From contig NC_087192.1 in NCBI RefSeq assembly GCF_035594125.1, positions 13,362,501 to 13,426,500 of the forward strand: a stretch of 64,000 nt of DNA. The letters run 5' to 3'. Below, piece by piece: positions 11,678 through 24,926 of the stretch. Under the pieces are notes generated by a model. It was given only the letters and a program-made list of their open reading frames with translations, searched no databases and was not told the DNA's origin. Each line of letters begins with the position of its first letter. Positions within the stretch are counted from its first letter, which is position 1. This DNA is from Scylla paramamosain. Its lineage: Eukaryota > Arthropoda > Malacostraca > Decapoda > Portunidae. The position numbers were made by a program, and so were the translations under genes.

Positions 11678-12708
11678 AAAAACACTAAAAGGCAAGTTCT
11701 TTTTTTTTTTATGTAACAAGCTCAAAAACACACAAAATATACTTTTCTGGTAATATTATTCTATTTTTTCATATTGGTTGGTTTGCATCCGTTTTAGCAT
11801 TTTTGTACGTAAATCTTTTAAAAGACACGTTTTCAGTAATTTTATTTTGGATTTCCATATAGAGTGACTTTCATATTATCTATCGTTTTGGTGCCTAACA
11901 TGCGGAAAAACACTAAAAAAAGATAGGTTTCTTTTCTTGTAAAGTCGTTAAATTTTCCCAAATAGGTGGCTATGGATACACTTTATAGTTTGGTACATAA
12001 CTCCGAAAAAAATGTAAAATTAACTTTTTCCACATAATTTTTCCACATAATTTCCCTGAATTTTGGCAGAATTTTGGCGTCTTGGTACCTATGAACATCA
12101 ATAACAAAAAATAAAAATGCTAATATTTTATTCATTTTTTTTCTCTATAAAGAGTGTTATTTGTAGGTTTTAACGTTTTGGTACTTAAAGAACTTAAAAA
12201 CATTCATAATACACATTTCTCGTAATGTACTTTCCTTTCCCAAATATAGGGATCTTTGTATGTATTTAAGCGTTTTTATAGGTTATATGATAAAAAAACA
12301 CTCAAAAACACTTGTTTTTGGTAATGTTATTCTGCTTCTGCATAAAGGAGTGTTTTGCATGCGTTTTAGCGATTTGGTATGTAAGGAGCTGAAAAACACT
12401 TCAAGGCAAGTTCTTGGTAAAAGTTAAGTTTATTCCAATGTAATATGATTGCCTTGCTTTTTAGTGCTTTATTGCCTAACACGCTAAAAAAACACTCAAA
12501 AGACACCGGGTAATGTCATTTTTTTCCCACATAAAGCTACTTTCGCATGCTATTTGGGGTTTTGCTAACTAAGAATGTGAAAAAAACACTCAAAATACAC
12601 GCATTTGGTAATGTTTTTCTGTTTCCCAATTAAGATTGTTATTCATGAGTTTCAGCATTTTGGTATCTAAGAAACTTCTTTATATACACGAATTTTTGCG
12701 TTTTTTGC

Positions 12709-12732
12709 GTTGTGGTTCTTGTGAACCACAAG
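12709..12732 (+). repeat. Hairpin variant of subunit D
   Basis: GTTGTGGTTC, a 4-base loop, then GAACCACAAG: a 10 bp stem with one end mismatch. It arises inside the extra part of subunit D and is followed by TTCTTTTACCCG and AATAATAAGACACTC, which occur only in hairpin-bearing units. Confidence 0.75.
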
Positions 12733-12974
12733 TTCTTTTACCCGAAAATAATAAGACACTCATTATACACGTTTCTCTTTATGTCCTTTTCTCTCCCAAT
12801 AAGGAGTGCTTTGCATCCATTTTCGCGTTTTTTGTAGGTAACAAGCTCAAAAACATTTAAAATATACCTTTTTGGTAATGTTATTCTATTTCTTCATATT
12901 GGTTGGTTTGCATCCGTTTTAGCGTTTTTCTACGTAAAACACCGAAAAGACACGTTTTCAGTAACTTTGTTTTC

Positions 12975-13012
12975 GATTCCCAAAGAATATTGCCAGAATT
13001 TTGGCAACTTAG
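12975..13012 (+). repeat. G/K fusion (deletion of late G, H and early K)
   Basis: The unit runs from TTTCGATTCC of G straight into AATATTGCCAGAATTTTGGC of K, removing about 190 bp. The identical fusion occurs on the reverse strand near 19,575 and 54,485, so it is an inherited marker of one HOR lineage. Confidence 0.78.
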
Positions 13013-13844
13013 TACCTATGAAGATGAATAACAAAAAAAAAAAAATCATTTTATATTAATACTTTTTTTCTCTATAAAGAGTGTTATTTGTGGGTTTTAG
13101 CTTTTTTGGTACTTAAGGAACATAAAAACACTCATAATACACGTTTCTCTTAATGTCCTTTCGTTTCCCAAACCTAAGGTTCTTTGCATGTATTTAAGCG
13201 TTTTTATAAATAAAATGATCAAAAACATTCAAAATACATGTTTTTGGTAATGTTACTCTGTTTCTCCATAAAGGGTGTTTTGCATGCATTTTAGCGTTTT
13301 GGTATGTAAGGAGTTAAAAAAAACACTTAAAGGCAAGTTCTTCGTAAAAGTTGGTTTTATTCCCATGTAATGTGATTGTTCTGGTTTTTAGTGCTTTGTT
13401 GCATATCACGCTCAAAAACACTCAAAAGACACTTTTCTGGTAATATCATTTTTTTTTCTCACATAAAGCTAGTTTCGCATGTAATTTGGGATTTTCGTAA
13501 CGAAGATTGTGAAAAACACAAAAAACACACATTTGGTAAGGTTGTTCTGTTTCTCAATTAAAAGTGTTATTCATGCATTTCAGCATTTTGGTATGTAAGA
13601 AACTTCTCTATATACACGAGTTTTTTGCGTTTTTTGCCTTGTGGTTTGTGTGAAACTATAAAACACTCATTGTACACTTTTCTCGTAATGTTCTTTTGTT
13701 TCCCAATATAGAGTGCTTTCCATCCATTTTCGCATTTTTTGTAGGTAACAAACAGAAAAACACTCAAAATATATCTTTTTGGTAATGTTATTCTATTTCT
13801 TCATATTGGTTGGTTTGCATCCGTTTTAGCGTTTTTCTACGTAA

Positions 13845-14575
13845 ATCACTGAAGAGACACGTTTTCAGTAATATTGTTGAAATTGCTGAAAAAAAACACT
13901 CATAAGACAGGTTTCTGGTAAAGCTGAGTAATTTCTCCATATAGGTGGCTTTGCATGCACTTCAGGTTTTGGTACATAACTCCGGAAAAATGCTGAAATT
14001 ATTTTTTTTTTATAATTATCTTTTTTACAGAATTTCCCTGAATTTTTCCAGAATTTTGGTATCTCAGTACCTATGAAGATGAATAACAAATTTTTTTTTT
14101 CTCTCTATAATGTGTTATTTGTGAGTTTTAGCTTTTTGGTACTTAAGGAACTTAAAAACACTCATAATACACGATTTTCGTAATGTCCTTTTCTTATACA
14201 AACATAGGGTTCTTTACATGTATTTAAGCGTTTTTATAGGTAACATGATCAAAATACTCAAAATACATATTTTTGGTAATATTATTCTGTTTCTCTATAA
14301 AGGGTGTTTTGCATGCGATTTAGCGTTTTGGTATGTAAGGAGTTAAAAAAAAACACTTAAAGGCATGTTCTTCGTAAAAGTTGGTTTTATTCCCAAGTGA
14401 TGTGATTGTTCTGCTTTTTAGTGCTTTGTTGCATATCACGCTCAAAAAACACTGAGAAGACTTTTTTCTGGTAATGTCATTTTTTTTCCCACATAAAAGT
14501 AGTTTCGCATGTAATTTGCCAACTTCGTAACTAAGAATGTGAATAACACTCAAAATACACAATTTAAAAAACACT
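13845..14575 (+). repeat. Truncated-G HOR segment, copy L2
   Basis: Second copy of the segment at 4,080-4,830. Shared features: TTGTTGAAATTGCTG (13,874), the following run of A, CAGTACCTATGAAG-type K end with a short A-run, and TTCCCAAGTGATGTGATTG. It is joined at about 14,575 to a segment matching about 6,080 onward, skipping what lies between in copy L1. Confidence 0.76.
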
Positions 14576-17364
14576 CAAAATATACCTTTTTGGTAATGTT
14601 ATTCTATTTCTTCATTTTGGTTGGTTTCCATGCGTTTTAGCATTTTCTACGTAAAACACCGAAAAGACACGTTTTCAGTAATTTTGTTTTGGTTTCCCAT
14701 ATAGATTGACTTTCTTAGGTTTTATCGTGTTGGTTCCTAACATGCTGAAAAACACTCATAAGACAGTTTTCTTGGAAACACGTTTAATTTCCTCATATAG
14801 GTGGCTTTGCATGGAATTAAGGGGTTTGGTACATAACAGTCCGAAAAAAAAGATAAATTTAACTTTTTTGATAATGTTCTTATTTCATATAATTTCCTGA
14901 ACATTGCCCGAATTTTGGCACCTCGTTACCTGTGAAGATGAATAAGAATGAAAAAAAAATCTCGTATTTTTTTTATTTATTTATTGATTTTTTCTCAATA
15001 AAGAGTATAATTTGTGGATATTAGCTTTTTCGTACTTAAAGAAATTAAAAACACTCATAATACACGTTTCTCGTAATGTTCTTTAATTTCCCAAAAATAG
15101 GGTTCTTTGAATGTATTAAAGCGTTTTTATTGGTAACATGATCAAAAACACTCAAAATACATGTTTTTGGTAATGTTATTCTGTTTCATCATAAAGTGTA
15201 TTTTGCATGCATTTTAGTGTTTTGGTATATAAGGAGCTCAAACACACTTAAAGGCAAGTTCTTGTTAAAAATTGGTTTTATTCCAATGTAATGTGATTGC
15301 CCTGCTTTTTAGTACTTTATTGCCTAACACGCTCAAAAAAACACTCAAAAGACATTTTTCTGGTAATGTCATTTTTTTTAACACATAAAGCTGGTTTCGC
15401 ATGTAATTTGGGGTTTTGGTAACTAAAAATGTGAAAAACACTCAAAATACTCACATTTGGTAAAATAGTTCTGTTTCTCAATTAAAATTCTTATTCATCA
15501 GTTTCAGTATTTTGGAATGTAAGAAACTTCTATATATACACGAGTTTTTGTGGTTTTTGCCTTGTGGTTCTTGTGAAACTATAAAACACTCATTATACTC
15601 GTTTCTCTTAATGTCCATTTGCTTCCCAATATAGAGTGCTTTCCATCCATTTTCGCGTTTTTTGTAGGTAACAATTTCAAAAACTCAAAATATACCTTTT
15701 TGGTAATGTTTTTCTATTTCTTCATTTTGGTTGGTTTGCATCCGTTTTAGCATTTTCTACGTAAAACACCGAAAAGACACGTTTTCGGTAATTTTGTTTT
15801 GTATTCCCATATAGACTGACTTTCTTGGGTTTTATCGTGTTGGTTCCTAACATGCTGAAAAACACTCATAAGACACTTTTCTGGCAAAGACGTTTAATTT
15901 CCCCATATAGGTGGCTTTGCATGCACTTTAGGGGTTTGGTACATAACAGTCCGAAAAAAAAAAAGCTAAATTTAAATTTTAGATAATGTTCTTATTTCAT
16001 ATAATTTTCTGAACTTTGCCCGAATTTTGGCATCTCTTTACCTGTGAAGATGAATAAGAATGAAAAAAAAAAAATTGTATTTTTTATTTATTTATTTGTT
16101 TTTTCTCAATAAAGAGTGTAATTTGTGGCTATTAGTTTTTCGTACTTAATGAACTTAAAAACACTCATAATACACGTTTCTCGTAATGTCCTTTCATTTC
16201 CCCAAAATAGGGTTCTTTGCATGTATTTAAGCGTTTTTATTGGTTACATGATCAAAAACACTGAAAATACATGTTTTTGGTAATCTTATTCTGTTTCACC
16301 ATAAAGTGTATTTTGCATGCGTTTTAGTGTTTTGGTATATAAGGAGCTCAAAAACACTTAAAGGCAAATTCTTATTAAAAATTGGTTTCATTCCAATGTA
16401 ATGTGATTGCCCTGCTTTTCAGTGCTTCTTTGCCTAACACGCTCAAAAACACTCAAAAGACATTTTTCTGGTAATGTCATTTTTTTTCCCACATCAAGCT
16501 GGTTTCGCATGCAATTTGGTGTTTTGGTAACTAAGAATGTAAAAAAAGCACTCAAAATACACACATTTAGTAAGATTGTTCTGTTTCTCAATTAAGAGTG
16601 TTGTTCATGAGTTTCAGCATTTTGGTATCTACGAAACTTCTTCATATACACTAGCTTTTGCATTTTTTGCCTTATGGTTCTTTTGTACTATAAAACACTC
16701 ATTATACACTTTTCATGCAATGTCCTTTTCTTTCCCATTATAGAGTGCTTTGCATTAATTTTCGTGTTTTTTATAGGTAAAAAGCTCAAAAACACTCAAA
16801 ATATACCTTTTTGGTAATGTTTTTCTATTTCTTTATATTGGTTTGTTTGCATCCGTGTTAGTGTTTTTCTACGTAAAACACTGAGAAGACACGTTTCCAA
16901 TAATTTTGTTTTGAATTCCCATATAGAGTGAGTTCCTTATTATTTATTGTTTTGGTGCCTAACATGCTGAACAACACTCAAAAGAGAGATTTCTGATAAG
17001 GTGGTTGAATTTCCTTATATAGGAGGCTTTGCATGCACTTTAGGGTTTGGTATATAAAAAAGCTAAAATTAACTTTTATGGCAATATTCTTTTATCATAT
17101 ATTTGCCCTGAATTTTCCCAGAATTTTGGCATTTTGGTACCTATGAAGATAAATAAAAATAAATAAAAAAAAATGCTATTTTTTTTTTTTTATTTATTTA
17201 TTTTTTCTCAATAAAGAGTGTTATTTGTGGGATTTACCTTTTTGGTACTTAAGATTATTAAAAACACTCATAATACACGTTTCTCGTAATGTCCTTTCGT
17301 TTCCCAAACAAAAGGTTCTTTGCATGTATTTAGGCGTTTTTATAGATAACGAGATCAAAAACAC

Positions 17365-18330
17365 TCAAAATACAAGGTTTTGGTAATTTTATACTGTTTC
17401 CCTATAAAGTGTGTTTTGCAAGCGTTTTAGCAGTTTTGTATAAAAGGAGCTCAAAAACACTTAAAGGCAAGTTCTTGGTAAAAAATGGTTTTATTCCAAT
17501 ATAATGTGATTGTCCTGCTTTTGAGTACTTTATTACCTATCACGTTGAAAAACATTCAAAAGATACTTTTCTGGTAAAGTCATTTTTTCCCCACAAAATT
17601 ATTTTCGCATGTAATTTGGGGTTTTTGGTAACTAAGAGTGTGAAAAGCACTCAAAATACGCGCATTTAGTAAGGTTGTTCTGTTTCTCAATTAAGAGTGT
17701 TATTCATGAGTTTCAGCATTTTGGTATTTAAGAAATCTCTCCATATACACGAGTTTTTGCGTTGTTTGCTTTGTGGTTCTTTTGAACTATAAAACTCTCA
17801 TTATACACTTTTCTTGCAATGTCCTTTTGTTTCCCAATATAGAGTACTTTGCATCAATTTTCGCGTTTTTGTAGGTAAAAAGCTCAAAAACACTCAAAAT
17901 ATACATTTTTGGTAACGTTTTTCTATTTCTTAATATTGGTTAGTTTGCATCCGTTTTAACGTTTTTCTTTGTAAAAACACTGAGAAGACACGTTTTTAGT
18001 AACTTTGTTTTAGATTCCCATATAGAGTGAGATCCTTATTATTTATCGTTTTGGTGCCTAACATGCTAAAAAAAACACACAAAACAAAGATTTCTGGTAA
18101 GGTCGTTTAATTTCCTCATATTGGAGGCTTTGCTTGCACTTTAGGGTTTGATACATAACAGTCCGAAAAAAAAAAGCTGAAATTAACTTTTTTTTATAAT
18201 ATTCTTTTAACACATAATTGCCCTGAATTTTTCCAGAATTTTGGCATCTCGGTACCTATCAAGATGAATAACAAAAAAAAAATCCTATTTATTTATTTAT
18301 TTTATTTTTTTCTAAATAAAGAGTGTTATT
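17365..18330 (+). repeat. HOR unit paralogous to 1,262-2,250
   Basis: Carries the rare variant set described for 1,262-2,250, in the same orientation. The pair shows that segments longer than one HOR unit have been copied within the array. Confidence 0.75.
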
Positions 18331-18756
18331 TGTGAGTTTTAGGTTTTTGGTACTTAAGGAACTTATAAAAACATTCATAATACACGTTTCTCGTTATGTC
18401 CTTTTGTTTCCCAAACATAATGTTCTTTGCATGTACTTAAGCGTTTTTATAGATAATATCATCAAAAACACGCAAAATACATGTTTTTTTGTAATGTTAT
18501 TCTGTTTCTCCATAAAGTGTGTTTTTCATGCGTTTTAGCGGTTTGGTATATAAGGGGTTAAAAAACACTTAAAGGCAAATTCTTCGTACAAATTGGTTTT
18601 ATTCTCATGTAATGTGATCGTTCTGCTTTTTAGTACTTTGTTGCATATCACGCTCAAAAACAATCAAATGACACTTTTCCAGTAATGTCATTTTTTTCCC
18701 AAATGAAGCTAGTTTCGCATGTAATTTGGCATTTTTGTAACTAAGAATGTGAAAAA

Positions 18757-20884
18757 CGGATGCAAACCAACCAATATGAAGAAATAGAATAACATTACCA
18801 AAAAGATATATTTTGTTACCTACAAAAAATGCGAAAATGGATGGAAAGCACTCTATATTGGGAAACAAAAGAACATTACGAGAAACGTGTATAATGAGTG
18901 TTTTATAGTTTCACACAAACCACAAGGCAAAAAACGCAAAAAACTCGTGTATATAGAGAAGTTTCTTACATACCAAAATGCTGAAATGCATGAGTAACAC
19001 TTTTAATTGAGAAACAGAACTACCTTACCAAATGTGTGTTTTTTTAGTGTTTTTCACATTTTTAGTTACGAAAATCCCAAATTACATGCGAAACTATCTT
19101 TATGTGAGAAAAAAAATGATATTACAAGAAAAGTGTCTTTTGAGTGTTTTTGAGCGTGATATGCAGCAAAGCACTAAAAAGCAGAACAATCACATTACAT
19201 GGGAATAAAACCAACTTTTACGAAGAACTTGCCTTTAAGTGTTTTTTTAACTCCTTACATACCAAAACGCTAAAACGCATGGAAAATACCCTTTATGGAG
19301 AAACAGAGTAACATTACCAAAAACATGTATTTTGAGAGTTTTTGATCATTTTATTTATAAAAACGCTTAAATACATGCAAAGAACCTTAGGTTTGGGAAA
19401 CGAAAGGACATTTAGAGAAACGTGTATTATGAGTGTTTTTATGTTCCTTAAGTACCAAAAAAGCTAAAACCCACAAATAACACTCTTTATACAGAAAAAA
19501 AAATAATAATATAAAATAATTTTTTTTTTGTTATTCATCTTCATAGGTACTAAGTTGCCAAAATTCTGGCAATATTCTTTAGGAATCGAAAACAAAATTA
19601 CTGAAAACGTGTCTTTTCGGTGTTTTACGTAGAAAAACGCTAAAACGGATGCAAACCAACCAATATGAAGAAATAGAATAACATTACCAAAAAGGTATAT
19701 TTCAAGTGTTTTTGAGCTTGTTACCTACAAAAAACACGAAAATGGATGCAAAGCACTCCTTATTGGGAGAGAAAAGGACATAACGAGAAACGTGTATAAT
19801 GAGTGTCTTATTATTTTCGGGCAAAAGAACTTGTGGTTCACAAGAACCAGAACGCAAAAAACGCAAAAATTCGTGTATATAAAGAAGTTTCTTAGTTACC
19901 AAAATGCTGAAACTCATGAATAACAATCTTAATTGGGAAACAGAACAACATTACCAAATGTGTGTATTTTGAGTGTTTTTTTTCACATTCTTAGTTAGCA
20001 AAACCCCAATTAGCACGCGAAAATAGCTTTATGTGGGAAAAAAATGACATTACCCGAAGTGTCTTTTGAGTGTTTTTTGAGCGTGTTAGGCAATAAATCA
20101 CTAAAAAGCAAGGCAATCGTATTACATTGGAATAAAACCAACTTTTGCCAAGAACTTGCCTTGAAGTGTTTTTCAGCTCCTTACATACCAAATCGCTAAA
20201 ACGCATGCAAAACACTCCTTTATGCAGAAGCAGAATAACATTACCAAAAACAAGTGTTTTTGAGTTTTTTATCATATTATCTATAAAAACGCTTAAATAC
20301 ATACAAAGATCCCTATATTTGGGAAAGGAAAGGACATTACGAGAAATGTGTATTATGAATGTTTTGAAGTTCTTTAAGCACCAAAACGTTAAAACCTACA
20401 AATAACACTCTTTATAAAGAAAAAAAAAATAAATATAATATTAGCATTTTTATTTTTTGTTATTGATGTTCATAGGTACCAAGACGCCAAAATTCTGCCA
20501 AAATTCAGGGAAATTATGTGGAAAAATTATGTGGAAAAAGGTAATTTTATCTTTTTTTCGGAGTTATGTACCAAACTATAAAGTGTATCCATAGCCACCT
20601 ATTTGAGAAAATTTAACGACTTTACAAGAAAAGAAACCTATCTTTTTTGAGTGTTTTTCCGCAAGTTAGGCACCAAAACGATAGATAATTTGAAAGTCAC
20701 TCTATATGGAAATCCAAAACAAAATTACTGAAAACGTGTCTTTTAAAAGATTTACGTACAAAAATGCTAAAACGGATGCAAACTAACCAATATGAAAAAA
20801 TAGAATAACATTACCAGAAATTTATATTTTGTGTGTTTTTGAGCTCGTTACATAAAAAAAAAGAACTTGCCTTTTAGTGTTTTT
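18757..20884 (-). repeat. HOR satellite array, reverse block 1 (inner part of IR1 right arm)
   Basis: Begins abruptly with ACGGATGCAAACCAACC, the reverse of subunit F, directly after forward subunit C. Anchors (reverse form CATAGGTAC) near 19545 and 20474. Contains the reverse G/K fusion near 19,575 and the hairpin near 19,830. It is the mirror of about 11,678-13,828. Confidence 0.9.
19830..19853 (-). repeat. Hairpin variant of subunit D
   Basis: CTTGTGGTTC, ACAA loop, then GAACCAGAAC, so the outer stem has decayed compared with the perfect copies at 44,992 and 54,729. It is the IR1 mirror of the hairpin at 12,709. Confidence 0.7.
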
Positions 20885-21359
20885 GACACGCATTTAGTAA
20901 GGTTGTTCTGTTTCTCAATTAATAATGTTATTCATGAGTTTCAGCATTTTGGTATCTAGGAAAATTCTCCATATACGCGAGTTTTTGCGTTTTTTGCATT
21001 GTGATTTTTTTGAACTATAAAACATTCATTATACACTTTTCTTGCAATGTCCCTTTGTTTCCCAATATAGAATGCTTTGTATCAATTTTTGCGTTTTTTG
21101 TAGGTAACAAGCTCAAAAACACTCAAAATATACATTTCTGGTAATGTTTTTCTGCTTCTTAATATTGGTTGGTTTGCATCAGTTTTAGCGTTTTTCTACG
21201 TAAAACACTGAGAAGACACGTTTTCAGTAATTTTATTTTGGATTCCCACATATAGTGAGTTCCTTATTATTTATCGTTTTGATGCCTAATATGCTGAAAA
21301 ACACCCAAAAGACAGATTTCTGGTAAGATCTTTAATTTCCTCATATGCGAGGCCTTGCA
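20885..21359 (+). repeat. Inverted island 2
   Basis: Forward D-E-F-G-H segment inside reverse array, entered at GTGTTTTT/GACACGCATTTAG and left at CGAGGCCTTGCAT/GTCTTTTGAGTG. It is the IR1 mirror of island 1 and has the same joins. Confidence 0.88.
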
Positions 21360-24300
21360 TGTCTTTTGAGTGTTTTTGAACGTGTTGCGCAATAAAGCAC
21401 TAAAAGGAAGGGCAATCACATTACATGGGAATAAAACCAAATTATACCAAGAACTTGCCATTAAGTGTTTTTTTGAGCTCCTTACATACCAAAACGCTAA
21501 AACGCATGCAAAATACATTTGATGGAGAAACCGAATAATATTACCAAATCCATGTATTTTGAGTGTTTTTGATCATGTTATCTATAAAAACGCTTAAATA
21601 CATGCAAAGAACCTTATGTTTGGGAAACGAAAGGTTATGTACCAAACCCTAAAGTCACCTATATAAGGAAGTTAAAGGACTTTACCAGAAACCTGTCTTT
21701 TCAGTGTTTTTCAGCATGTTAGGCACCAAAACGATAAATAATATGGAAGTCAGTCAATATGTGAATCGAAAAGAAAATTACTGAAAACGTGTCTTTTCAG
21801 TGTTTTACGTAGAAAAACGCTAAAGCGGATACAAACCATTACCATTACCAAAAAGATATATTTTGAATGTTTTTGAGCTTGTTACCTACAAAAAATGCAA
21901 AAATGTAGGTAAAGCACTCTATATTAGGAAAAAAAAGGACATTAGGTGAAACGTGTATAATGAGTGTTTTATAGTTTTAAAAGAATCACAAGGCAATAAA
22001 CGCAAAAACTCGTGTATATAGAGAAATTTCTTAAATACCAAAATGAATAAATGCATGAATAACACTTTTTTTTAGATAAACAGAACTACCTTACCAAATT
22101 GTGTATTTTGAGTATTTTTCACATTCTTAGTTACGAAAATGCCAAATTACATGCGAAACTACCATCATTTGGGAAAAAAAATGACATTACCAGAAAAGTG
22201 TCTTTTGAGTGTTTTTCAGTGCACTAAAAAGCAGAACGATCACATTACATGGGAATAAAACCAACTTTTACGAAGAATTTGCCTTTAAGTGTTTATTAAC
22301 CCCCTTATATACCAAACCGCTAAAACGCATGCAAAACAAACTTTATGGAAAAACAGAATAACATTACCATAAACATGTATTTTGAGTGTTTTTGATCATG
22401 TTATCTATAAAAACGCTAATGTACATGCAAAGAACATTATGTTTGGGAACCAAAAGGACATTACGAGAAACATGTATTATGAGTGTTTTTTAAGTTCCTT
22501 AAGTAGCAAAAAGCTAAAACCCACAAATAACACTCTTTATTTAGAAAATAAAAAAATTAAAATAATTAAATAAATAGGATTTTTTTTTTTTTTATAATTC
22601 ATATTCATAGGTACCGACATGCCAAAATTCTGGGAAAATTCAGGGCAATTATGTGATAAAATAATATTATCAAAAAAGTTAATTTCAGCTTTTTTTTTCG
22701 AACTGTTATCTACCAAACCCTAAAGTGCATGCAAAGCCTCCTATATGAGGAAATTAAACGACCTTAAAAGAAATCTGTCTTTTGAGTGTTTTTTTTCAGA
22801 ATTTTAGGCACCAAAACGATAAATAAATAAGTAACTCACTTTATATGGGAATCCAAAACAAAACTACTGAAAACGTGTCTTCTCAGTGATTTACGTAGAA
22901 AAACGCTAAAACGGATGCAAACCAACCAATATAAAAAAATAGAAAAACATTACCAAAAATGTATATTTTGAGTGTTTTTGAGCTTGTTACCTACAAAAAA
23001 CGCGAAAATTGATGCAAAGCACTCTATATTAGGAAATAAAAAGGACATTGCAAGAAAAGTGTACGAGTATAATGAGTGTTTTATAGTTCAAAAGAACAAA
23101 AAGGCAAAAAACGCAAAAACATGTGGATATGGAGGTTTCCTAGATACCAAAAATGCTTAAACTCATGAATAACATTCCTAATTGAGAAACAGAACAACCT
23201 TAATAAATGCCTGTATTTTGAGAGCTTTTTACATTTTTAGTTACCAAAACCCCAAATTGCATGCGAAACCAGCTTTATGTGAAAAAAAAAATGACATTAC
23301 CAGAAAAATGTCTTATGAGTGTTTTTGAGCATGATAGCCAATAAAGCACTAAAAAGCAGGGCAATCACATTACTTTGAATAAAACCAATTTTTATCAAGA
23401 ACTTGCCTTTAAGTGTTTTTGAGCTCCTTATATACTAAACCGCAAAAACGCATGCAAAACAAACTTTATGGAGAAACAGAATGAAATTACCAAAAACATG
23501 TATTTTCAGTGTTTTTGATCATGTTATCTATAAAAACGCTTAAATACATGAAAAGAACCTTATGTTTGGGAAACAAAAGGACATTATGAGAAACGTATAT
23601 TATGAGTGTTTTTTAATTTGTTAAGTACCAAAAACCTAAAACCCACTCTTTATTTAGAAAAAATAAATAAATAAATATAAAAATAAATTTTTTTTATTTT
23701 TTTTATTCATCTTCATAGGTACCGAAATGCCAAAAATCTGGGAAAATTCAAGACAATTATATGATAAGAGAATATTATCAAAAAAGTTGATTTTAGCTTT
23801 TTTTTCGGACTGTTATGTACCAAACCCTAAACTGCATGCAAGGCCTTTTATATAAGGAAATTAAACGACCTTACCAGAAATCTGTCTTTTGAGTGTTTTT
23901 CAGCATGTTAGGCACCAAAATGATAAATAATAAGGAACTCACTTTATATGGGAATCCAAAACAAAATCATTGAAAACGTGTCTTCCCAGTGTTTTACGTA
24001 GAAAAACGCTATAATGGGTGGAAACCAACCAATATCAAGAAATAGAAAAAACATTACCAAAAAGGTATATTTTGAGTGTTTTTGAGCTTGTTACCTACAA
24101 AAAAAAACGCTAAAATTGATACAAAGCACTCTGCATTGGGATGCAAAGGGACATTGCGAGAAAAGTGTATAATGAGTGTATAATAGTTCAAAAGAACAAC
24201 AAGGCAAAACACGCAAAAACTCGTGTATATGGAGAAGTTTCCTAGATACCAAAATGCTGAAACTCATGAATAACACACTTAATTGAGAAACAGAACAACC

Positions 24301-24507
24301 TTACCAAATTCGTGTATTTTGAGTGTTTTTCATATTTTTAGTTACCAAAAACCCAAATTTCATGCACAACCAGATTTAAGTGGGAAAACATAATATTTCC
24401 AGAAAAATGTCTTTTGAGTGTTTTTGAGCGTGACAGGCAATAAAGCACTAAAAAGCAGGGCAATCACTTTTCATTGGAATAAACCCAATTTTTACCAAGA
24501 ACTTGCC

Positions 24508-24926
24508 TTTAAATGTTTTTGAGCTCCTTATATACCAAACCGCTAAAATGCATGCAAAACAAACTTAATGGAGAAACAGAATAACATTACCAAAACATGT
24601 AACTTGGGTGTTTTTTATCATGTTATCTATAAAAACGCTTAAATACATGCAAAGAACATTATGTTTTGGAAACAAAAGGACATTATGAGAAACGTGTATT
24701 ATAAGTGTTTTTTTTTTAAGTTCCTTAAGTACCAAAAAGCTGAAACCCACCAATAACACTCTTTATTTAGAAAAAAAAAATAGGATTTTTTTTTTCCATC
24801 TTCATAGGTACCGAGATGCAAAAATTCTGGGAAAATTCAGGAAAATTATATGAACAAAATAATATTATCAAAAAAGTTAATTTTAGCTTTTTTAAGCTAA
24901 AATTTTTTAAGCTAAAAAAAAAGCTT
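24508..24926 (-). repeat. 419 bp tandem duplication, copy 1
   Basis: Runs from TTTAAATGTTTTTGAGCTCC through J, I and part of K, then a short filler of repeated AAGCTAAAA/TTTTAGCTT pieces. It is nearly identical to the next 385 bp, with only a handful of differences, so it is among the most recent events in the window. Confidence 0.9.
24881..24926. repeat. Foldback filler at the duplication junction
   Basis: TTTTAGCTT (24,881-24,889), TTTT, AAGCTAAAA (24,894-24,902) is a perfect 9 bp stem with a 4-base loop. It is followed by another AAGCTAAAA and an AAGCTTTTT. The filler occurs nowhere else in the window and sits exactly at the duplication junction. Confidence 0.85.

Larger units (their letters stand above)
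10210..13828 (+). repeat. Inverted repeat IR1, left arm
   Basis: Pairs in opposite orientation with 18,757 to about 22,130; coordinate sums of matched sites are close to 32,565 over most of its length. Shared private variants include the inverted island (11,207-11,677), the G/K fusion near 12,985, the hairpin at 12,709, and CCCAAACCTAAGG in J near 13,170. The inner end is sharp, inside subunit F at CATCCGT. Relative to the right arm this arm lacks about 60 bp near 10,530 (F into G). Confidence 0.82.
11678..18756 (+). repeat. HOR satellite array, forward block 2
   Basis: Anchors near 12084, 13012, 14067, 14925, 16037, 17146 and 18251. Short intervals come from internal deletions: 928 bp (12084-13012, G/K fusion) and 858 bp (14067-14925). 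The G variant GATTGACTTTC occurs twice in a row (about 14.70 and 15.81 kb), so that unit has been tandemly duplicated. The block ends at the orientation flip at 18,756 after AAGAATGTGAAAA. No gene is seen. Confidence 0.92.
18757..22130 (-). repeat. Inverted repeat IR1, right arm
   Basis: Mirror of 10,210-13,828 around a 4.9 kb forward spacer. Near 21,634 it lacks about 240 bp present in the left arm: subunit J (AACGAAAGG) joins directly to H (TTATGTACC). From about 22,110 the best partner switches to the sequence just left of the flip (18,660-18,750), shared by CCCAAATGA-type and GATCGTTCTGC variants. Confidence 0.8.
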
